Below are positions 58,662-64,000 of a stretch of DNA of 64,000 nt, in pieces. Position numbers and translations under genes: made by a program. Origin of the DNA: CAVPGP01 sp963704025 (lineage in GTDB: Bacteria > Actinomycetota > Thermoleophilia > Gaiellales > Gaiellaceae); the NCBI GenBank assembly GCA_963704025.1, contig CAVPGP010000001.1, positions 1,116,001 to 1,180,000 of the forward strand, read 5' to 3'. The notes beneath the pieces are model-generated. The model worked only from the letters and a program-made list of their open reading frames with translations, was not told where the DNA came from and ran no database searches. Position 1 is the stretch's first letter, and each line of letters begins with the position of its first letter.

Positions 58662-60019
58662 CCGTCCAGGTGGATTCAGCGCAGCTCGTCGAGGCGATCT
58701 GGGCGCGGGACCCGTCCGTCTGGACCGGCCGGGACGAGGCCAGGTGGCTCGGCTGGCTCGACGAGCCGCTGCGGATGCAGGAGCAGCTCGACGACGTCGT
58801 CCGCTACGCCGAGGCGATCGAGGCGGCCGGGGTGATCGACGACGTCGTGCTCCTCGGCATGGGCGGTTCGTCGCTCGCCCCCGAGGTGATTCGCCGCTCC
58901 TTCGCGGTCGACCACGTGCACGTCCTGGACACGACGCATCCGCGGGCGATCCGCAGGCTCGAGGAGTACGTCGACGTCGAGCGGACGCTGTATGTCTCGG
59001 CCTCCAAGTCGGGCGGCACGCTCGAGACGCGCTCGCACACGGACTACTTCTGGAAGAAGGTCGAGAACGGCGCCAACTTCGCCGCGATCACCGACCCGGG
59101 CTCGGCGCTCGAGGCGCTCGCGCGCGAGCGGGGCTTCGGGGCGATCTTCCCCGGCGAGCCGACCATCGGCGGACGCTATTCCGCGCTCTCACCGTTCGGG
59201 ATCGTGCCGCTCGTCCTGATGGGCGCCGACGCGCGGCGGCTGCTGATCCGCGCGCAGGAGATGGCGGACGCCTGTCGCACGGCTGAGGGGAACCCCGGCC
59301 TCGACCTCGGCCTCTCGCTGGGAGAGAACTGGCGCGACGGCCGCGACAAGGTCGTGTTCGAGGACGTGAACGGCTTCGGCCTCTGGGCCGAGCAGCTGCT
59401 CGCGGAGTCGACGGGCAAGGACGGCAAGGGGTTGATTCCCGCGCCGGGCGAGAGCGCCGACGGGGCGGACCGACAGCAGCAGGACGTGCGCGTTCCCGAT
59501 CCGTACGAGCTGGGCCAGGAGTTCTTCCGTTGGGAGTTCGCGACCGCCGTCGCCGGGTCGATCCTCGGAATCAACCCCTTCGACCAGCCCAATGTGCAGG
59601 CCGCGAAGGACAAGACGAACGAGGTACTCGCCGGCGGAGAGCCGGACCTCTCGCCGCAGGGGTCGGTCGACGAGCTGCTGGCAGGCGCGCGGCCCGGCGA
59701 CTACATCTGCATCCAGGCGTTCATCGACCCCGCGCGCGAGGCCGAGCTCGAGCCGCTCGTCGGGCGGGCCCACGAGACCGGCTGTGTCGTCACCAAGGGG
59801 CTCGGCCCGCGCTATCTCCACTCGACAGGACAGCTGCACAAGGGAGGGCCGAACACTGGCGTCTTCATCCAGGTCGTGGACGACACCGGCCCCGAGCTGC
59901 CCATCCCCGGCAAGAAGTTCGGCTTCGGCCGGCTGATCAAAGCGCAGGCCGCCGGCGACTTCGCGTCGCTGCAGGAGCTCGGCCGCCGCATCGCGAGAGT
60001 CAGATTGGAGGACGTGTGA
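58658..60019 (+). CDS. pgi: Glucose-6-phosphate isomerase (short, tal-linked type)
   Basis: The 453-residue enzyme interconverts glucose-6- and fructose-6-phosphate. Phosphosugar-binding loops are seen as VLLGMGGSSLAPEVIRR and YVSASKSGGTLETRS; GAIFPGEPTIGGRYSALSPFGIV and RYLHSTGQLHKGGPNTGVF match the PGI part of bifunctional transaldolase/isomerases rather than classical 550-residue PGI. Translation begins at the GTG in the tal stop. It returns fructose-6-phosphate to the oxidative branch. Confidence 0.9.
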   Translation: MTVQVDSAQLVEAIWARDPSVWTGRDEARWLGWLDEPLRMQEQLDDVVRYAEAIEAAGVIDDVVLLGMGGSSLAPEVIRRSFAVDHVHVLDTTHPRAIRRLEEYVDVERTLYVSASKSGGTLETRSHTDYFWKKVENGANFAAITDPGSALEALARERGFGAIFPGEPTIGGRYSALSPFGIVPLVLMGADARRLLIRAQEMADACRTAEGNPGLDLGLSLGENWRDGRDKVVFEDVNGFGLWAEQLLAESTGKDGKGLIPAPGESADGADRQQQDVRVPDPYELGQEFFRWEFATAVAGSILGINPFDQPNVQAAKDKTNEVLAGGEPDLSPQGSVDELLAGARPGDYICIQAFIDPAREAELEPLVGRAHETGCVVTKGLGPRYLHSTGQLHKGGPNTGVFIQVVDDTGPELPIPGKKFGFGRLIKAQAAGDFASLQELGRRIARVRLEDV

Positions 60020-60026
60020 TGCTCCT

Positions 60027-60897
60027 ATGAAGCTGGGCATGATCGGCCTCGGGCGCATGGGCGCCGGCATGACCGGCCGGCTCGAGCAGCACGGGCACAC
60101 GGTGCAGACGTACGACCCGGCGCAGCCGTCGACCGCGGGCTCGCTCGAGGAGCTGAAGGAGCAGCTCGGGCCGCCGCGCGTCTTCTGGATGATGGTCCCG
60201 GCCGGCGAGATCACCGAGGGCACGTTCGGGCAGCTGCTCCGGATCGCCGACCCGGACGACCTGATCGTCGACGGCGGCAACTCGAACTTCCGCGACTCGC
60301 AGCGCCGGCACTCGGAGGCGCAGGAGCGGGGCCTCCACTTCGTCGACTGCGGCGTCTCGGGCGGCATCTGGGGCCTGCGCGAGGGGTTCTGCCTGATGGC
60401 GGGCGGCGACGAGGAGCCGGCCTCGCGGCTGACCCCGATCTTCGAGGCGCTGGCGCCGGAGAACGGGTGGGCCGTCGTCGGCGGGCCCGGCGCCGGCCAC
60501 TTCACGAAGATGGTCCACAACGGGATCGAGTACGGGCTGATCCAGGCCTATGCCGAGGGGTTCGAGATCATGCGGGAGTCCGCAGTTCGGCCTCGACCTG
60601 GCAGAGGTGGCTGGCATCTGGCGCTACGGCTCGGTCGTCCGCTCGTGGCTGCTGGAGCTGCTCTTCAACGCCCTCTCGACCGAGGGCGGCGACCTGCCGC
60701 ACATCAAGGGCTACGTCGAGGACTCCGGCGAGGGCCGCTGGACCGTCTTCGAGGCGATCAACGAGAACGTGCCGGCGCCGGCGATCACGGCGTCTCTCTA
60801 TGCGCGGTTCGCCTCGCGCCAGGAGGAGTCGTTCGCCGCCAAGGTGAGCGCCGCGCTCCGGAACCAGTTCGGCGGGCACGCGGTGAAGACCGAGTGA
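60027..60897 (+). CDS. gnd: 6-phosphogluconate dehydrogenase, decarboxylating, short type (frameshifted as sequenced)
   Basis: The about 290-residue protein is of the short GndA-like class. Landmarks: the dinucleotide fold GMIGLGRMGAGM, LIVDGGNSNFRDS, FVDCGVSGGIWGLREGFCLMAGGDE and the catalytic region KMVHNGIEYGLIQAYAEGFEI. The frame shifts near 60580 (GAGTCCGCAGTTC, expected GAGTCGCAGTTC), after which QFGLDLAEVAGIWRYGSVVR resumes. It oxidises 6-phosphogluconate to ribulose-5-phosphate. Its end overlaps zwf (GTGA). The coenzyme preference is not certain. Confidence 0.9.
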
Positions 60898-62438
60898 GCG
60901 GCGTCGCGGAGCACATCGCCGCGGCGGATCAGCCGCAGCAGGAGAACCCGCTGCTCGAGGGACTGCGCGTGCGGCGGGCGCCCGAGCCGTGCGCCCTCGT
61001 CATCTTCGGCGCCTCGGGCGACCTCGCGCACCGCAAGCTGATCCCGGCGCTCTACGCGCTGGCGTACCGCCGCCTGCTGCCGGAGCGGTTCGTGATCGTC
61101 GGCGTCGCGCGCTCCGAGGGCTCCGACGAGCAGTGGCGCGCCGAGATGAAGTCGGCGGTGCAGCGGTTCGGCCGGGACGAGTTTCGCGAGGACATGTGGA
61201 GCTGGCTGGCGGAGCGGATGTTCTATGTCGCCACGGACTTCTCCGACGAGCGCGTCGAGAACGCCGTCGGGACGAAGCTTGCGGAGCTCGACCGGGAGCA
61301 CGGCCTGAACGGCAACCGCCTCTACTACTTCGCGGTGCCCCCGTCCGCGATCGGGATGCTGATCCGCGCGCTCGCGAAGCAGCGGAGCGCCCAGGGCTGG
61401 GTCCGCCTGATCATCGAGAAGCCGTTCGGCCGCGACCTCCAGTCGGCCCGGGAGCTGAACCGGCTGATCACGGAGTCGGGCTTCACCGAGGACGAGATCT
61501 TCCGGATCGACCACTACCTGGGCAAGGAGACGGTCCAGAACATGCTGGCGCTGCGGTTCGCGAACGGCATCTTCGAGCCGATCTGGAACCGCCAGTTCAT
61601 CGACCACGTGCAGATCACCGTCGCCGAGTCGATGGGGATCGAGGGGCGTGCAGCGTTCTACGAGCAGGCGGGCGCGATTCGCGACATCTTCCAGAACCAC
61701 CTGCTCCAGCTCGTCGCCTTGGCGGCCATGGAGCCGCCGATCGACTTCACCGCGGAGTCGGTCCGGAACGAGAAGGTGAAGGTGCTGAAGGCGATGCATA
61801 CGCCCGGGCCGAAGTCCGTCGTACGCGGCCAGTACGGGCGGGGCTTCGTCGAGGGCGTCGAGGTGCCCGGCTACCGCGAGGAAGAGGCCGTCGCGCCAGA
61901 CTCGATGACCGAGACGTACGTCGCCGCGAAGCTCTACATCGACAACTGGCGCTGGGCCGACACGCCGTTCTACGTGCGAATGGGCAAGCGGCTCGCGCGC
62001 CGGGAGACGACGATCGCGATCCAGTTCAAGCGGGCGCCCCACCCGCCGTTCGAGGAGACGCAGGGCGAGCCGCTGCGCCCCAACGTGCTCCTGATCCACG
62101 TCCAGCCCGACGAGGGCGTCTCGCTCGCGATCGGCGCGAAGGTCCCCGGCCAGGGGGTCGCGATCCGGACAGTGCACATGGACTTTCTCTATGGCGGCGC
62201 GTTCCGCACCGGCCTGCCGGAGGCGTACGAGCGGCTGATCCTCGACGCGATGCTGGGCGACGCGACGCTCTTCACGCGCACCGACGAGGTGGAGGAGCAG
62301 TGGTCGCTCGTCGACGCGATCGTCGCGGCCTGGGCGAGAGACCGGCCGTCGTTCCCCAACTACGCCGCCGGCACGTGGGGTCCACAGTCGGCCGACGAGC
62401 TGCTGCACCGGGACGGGCGGTCGTGGCGTCGACACTAA
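60894..62438 (+). CDS. zwf: Glucose-6-phosphate 1-dehydrogenase
   Basis: The 514-residue enzyme starts the oxidative pentose-phosphate pathway. The coenzyme fold is IFGASGDLAHRKLIPALY, the active-site motif RIDHYLGKETVQN, and IIEKPFGRDLQSAREL is also diagnostic. The start is the GTG at 60894 over the gnd stop. Length is normal. Its last 16 bases overlap opcA, the gene for its assembly factor. Confidence 0.96.
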   Translation: MSGVAEHIAAADQPQQENPLLEGLRVRRAPEPCALVIFGASGDLAHRKLIPALYALAYRRLLPERFVIVGVARSEGSDEQWRAEMKSAVQRFGRDEFREDMWSWLAERMFYVATDFSDERVENAVGTKLAELDREHGLNGNRLYYFAVPPSAIGMLIRALAKQRSAQGWVRLIIEKPFGRDLQSARELNRLITESGFTEDEIFRIDHYLGKETVQNMLALRFANGIFEPIWNRQFIDHVQITVAESMGIEGRAAFYEQAGAIRDIFQNHLLQLVALAAMEPPIDFTAESVRNEKVKVLKAMHTPGPKSVVRGQYGRGFVEGVEVPGYREEEAVAPDSMTETYVAAKLYIDNWRWADTPFYVRMGKRLARRETTIAIQFKRAPHPPFEETQGEPLRPNVLLIHVQPDEGVSLAIGAKVPGQGVAIRTVHMDFLYGGAFRTGLPEAYERLILDAMLGDATLFTRTDEVEEQWSLVDAIVAAWARDRPSFPNYAAGTWGPQSADELLHRDGRSWRRH

Positions 62439-63310
62439 TAACAGAGCCCTGGACCGGCGAGAACGTCACGGTCTCGCAGATCGAGCGCGAGCTCGGTCGG
62501 CTGCGTGCCGCGTCGGATCTCGCCACGATGCAGCGCACGAGCGTGATGACGCACATCGCCTGGGTGCCGCGCGACTGGCTGGAGGCGGCGCGGAGCGTGC
62601 TCGCCGGACTGGCCGAGCGGCATCCGTCGCGGACCATCCTGCTCGTGCCCGAGCCGGGCGAGCAGGACGGGCTGGACGCCCTGCTGTCGCTCGTCTGCTT
62701 TCCGCTCGGAGATCGGTCCGTCTGCGCGGACGTGATCGAGCTGACCCTGCGCGGCAACCGGACAGGCGCGCCTGCGTCGATCGTGCTGCCGCTGCTCATC
62801 TCCGACCTGCCCGCGTTCTGCCGCTGGCGCGGCCGACCGCAGTTCGGCGAGCGCTCCTTCGAGCAGCTCGTCGACGTCGTCGACCGGCTCGTCGTCGACT
62901 CGGCCGAGTGGGGAGACCTCGGCTACCGCGAGCTGGTGGGGATCTTCGACCGCACCGCCGTCACGGATATCGCCTGGGCGCGCATCCTGCCCTGGCGGAT
63001 CAAGCTGGCCCGCTGCTGGCCCGAGATCCGCGAGCAGGAGATCCGAGTGCGCGGCCCGCACCCGGAGGCGACGCTCCTGCACGGCTGGCTCGAGGCGCGG
63101 CTGCGGCGCGCGATCTATCCGCTCCGGGAGGCGGAGGAGCTCGGCGTCCAGCTCGGCGGGGAGGACCTGGCTCCGCCGCCGGATGAGCAGAAGTCGCCGG
63201 CCGATCTTCTCTCCGACGAGCTCGATCGGTTCGGACGCGACCCGATCTACGAAGAGGCGGTCGCGCGGGTCGTGTCGGAGGCGGCGATGCGCCCTAGTGC
63301 ACGACCTTGA
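62423..63310 (+). CDS. opcA: Glucose-6-phosphate dehydrogenase assembly protein OpcA
   Basis: The 295-residue protein is the OpcA partner of zwf, which in cyanobacteria and actinobacteria activates or assembles the dehydrogenase. The N-terminal SQIERELGRLRAASD and the central FCRWRGRPQFGERSFEQLVDVVDRLVVDSAEW match the family. It starts at a GTG inside the end of zwf (16-base overlap) and ends 17 bases into the convergent gene. It closes the operon. Confidence 0.92.
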   Translation: MASTLITEPWTGENVTVSQIERELGRLRAASDLATMQRTSVMTHIAWVPRDWLEAARSVLAGLAERHPSRTILLVPEPGEQDGLDALLSLVCFPLGDRSVCADVIELTLRGNRTGAPASIVLPLLISDLPAFCRWRGRPQFGERSFEQLVDVVDRLVVDSAEWGDLGYRELVGIFDRTAVTDIAWARILPWRIKLARCWPEIREQEIRVRGPHPEATLLHGWLEARLRRAIYPLREAEELGVQLGGEDLAPPPDEQKSPADLLSDELDRFGRDPIYEEAVARVVSEAAMRPSARP

Positions 63311-64000
63311 ACTGATCGCCGGTCAGCCTGAGCGCGACCGGTGTCGACCAGGTCATGTTCTGGGCGCCCTTGGGCAGCGACGGGTTGATGCCGCGGACCC
63401 GGTACCACCAGGTCCCGGGCTTCGTGATCGGCAGCACCGCCGACGTCGCGTGCGTCTGCACGCCGCCCGCCTTCTTCCAGGGGTAGCTTCGGTCCTTGGC
63501 CCACTCGACGTCGTAGGAGATCGCGCCGGTGGCGGGCTGCCACGCGATCAGGGGCGAGCTGTGGAAGGTCGGCAGCCCCTTCACCGCGGCGATCATGCGG
63601 CCCGTGGGCGAGAGCCCCGAGACGTAGGGGGTCGACGACTCGGCGACGACCGGCTTCGAGACCTTGCCGAAGCTGCCGAGGCGCCCGGCCTCGCAGGCGT
63701 CCTGGGGGACGTTCAGGTCGTGGTACTCGAGCGGCTGCGGGTCGCCCGGCTTCAGGACGGTGCCGATCCCGAGCACCATCACGGGGACGACGGTCCAGTA
63801 GTAGCGCCCGTTGGGCCAGCCGCTGTCCCAGAGGTCGACCCGCGCGACCGACGTGTCCGAGGCGGCGGCGCCGGAGGTGCCCGAGCCTTTGTCGACTGCG
63901 TTGCCGGGATCCTCGTTCGTCAGCACCTTCTCGCCTTCGGCGTCGTAGGCGGCCCCCTCGGAGCCGCCGATCTTGACGATCCCGGACTGCCACCTGCCGA
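63294..64000 (-). CDS. Surface-type protein with a fibronectin-III-like region, cut by the right edge
   Basis: At least 235 C-terminal residues are visible; the frame remains open to the right edge (GRWQSGIVKIGG onwards), so the gene starts outside the window. Aromatic-rich strands such as NGRYYWTVVPV and ISYDVEWAKDRSYP, then TKPGTWWYRVRGINPSL, are typical of fibronectin type III domains, of which at least two appear to be present. This suggests an extracellular or cell-surface protein. It ends with GDQFKVVH and overlaps opcA by 17 bases. Confidence 0.7.
   Translation of the reverse strand, partial: GRWQSGIVKIGGSEGAAYDAEGEKVLTNEDPGNAVDKGSGTSGAAASDTSVARVDLWDSGWPNGRYYWTVVPVMVLGIGTVLKPGDPQPLEYHDLNVPQDACEAGRLGSFGKVSKPVVAESSTPYVSGLSPTGRMIAAVKGLPTFHSSPLIAWQPATGAISYDVEWAKDRSYPWKKAGGVQTHATSAVLPITKPGTWWYRVRGINPSLPKGAQNMTWSTPVALRLTGDQFKVVH

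Noticed and set aside
1..64000. CRISPR array, prophage or integrative element
   Set aside because: No regularly spaced repeats of 24-40 bases, no integrase, capsid or transposase genes. The HNH protein belongs to a housekeeping family and not to a phage module.

Overview
The window is GC-rich DNA from a Gram-positive-type, high-GC bacterium. The gene set points to Actinobacteria of the Thermoleophilia type (Gaiella/Solirubrobacter-like): a FhaA/FhaB/PstP/RodA/PbpA/PknB cluster, OpcA, several eukaryote-like Ser/Thr kinases, ANTAR signalling, and many GTG/TTG starts with four-base stop/start overlaps. This placement is inferred from gene content and family resemblance; there is no rRNA or tRNA in the window to test it.

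Layout. 1-2.9 kb: a LacI repressor flanked by two identical palindromic operators, the start of a probable target gene running off the left edge, and a GABA-type aminotransferase. 2.9-9.7 kb: a receptor-like Ser/Thr kinase, a KAP P-loop NTPase fused to a papain-like domain that has lost its catalytic cysteine, and a two-gene ABC exporter. 9.8-19.6 kb (minus strand): the cell-wall and phospho-signalling operon, reading kinase, fhaA, fhaB, pstP, rodA, pbpA, pknB, ddl. 19.6-22.3 kb: two membrane-anchored proteins, an HNH endonuclease and an Rrf2 regulator. 22.5-26.8 kb (minus): sulfate ABC importer cysA-cysW-cysT-sbp and a rhodanese. 27-32.5 kb: glycerol facilitator, PTS-driven dihydroxyacetone kinase (dhaK, dhaL, enzyme I, and HPr plus dhaM on the other strand) and an IclR regulator with matching operator-like sites. 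32.5-36.3 kb: SIMPL protein, then on the minus strand glnA, a phosphinothricin-type acetyltransferase, P-II and a tiny Cys-rich protein, followed by pyrophosphatase. 36.6-42.3 kb: an ABC exporter, three two-domain GNAT acetyltransferases and an MFS pump. 42.4-50 kb: a second glnA, small membrane proteins, a GAF/HisKA_2 sensor kinase with its likely ANTAR response regulator, an HxlR-type regulator with VOC and YCII enzymes, and clpS. 50-53.6 kb: an ABC-F protein and a second histidine kinase. 53.6-63.3 kb: a complete hexose-monophosphate operon (gluconate-type FGGY kinase, tkt, rpiB, tal, pgi, gnd, zwf, opcA). The right edge cuts a surface-type protein with a fibronectin-like region.

How it fits together. 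The central themes are carbon flow (pentose-phosphate operon, glycerol/dihydroxyacetone, LacI locus) and nitrogen assimilation (two glutamine synthetases and P-II). The two glnA genes share a nearly identical 17-base hairpin just upstream of a terminator-like stem. In the first glnA this is a textbook antitermination layout whose hexaloop fits the ANTAR consensus, and an ANTAR regulator/HisKA_2 kinase pair is encoded nearby. This is the best candidate for an undescribed regulatory system here; the pseudo-papain/KAP fusion is the best candidate for an undescribed protein.

Caveat. Seven conserved genes (cysW, an ABC permease, ABC-F, a histidine kinase, the FGGY kinase, tkt, gnd) carry one- or two-base-type frameshifts while both halves stay well conserved. 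Sequencing or assembly indels are the most likely cause, so those genes are annotated across the shift.
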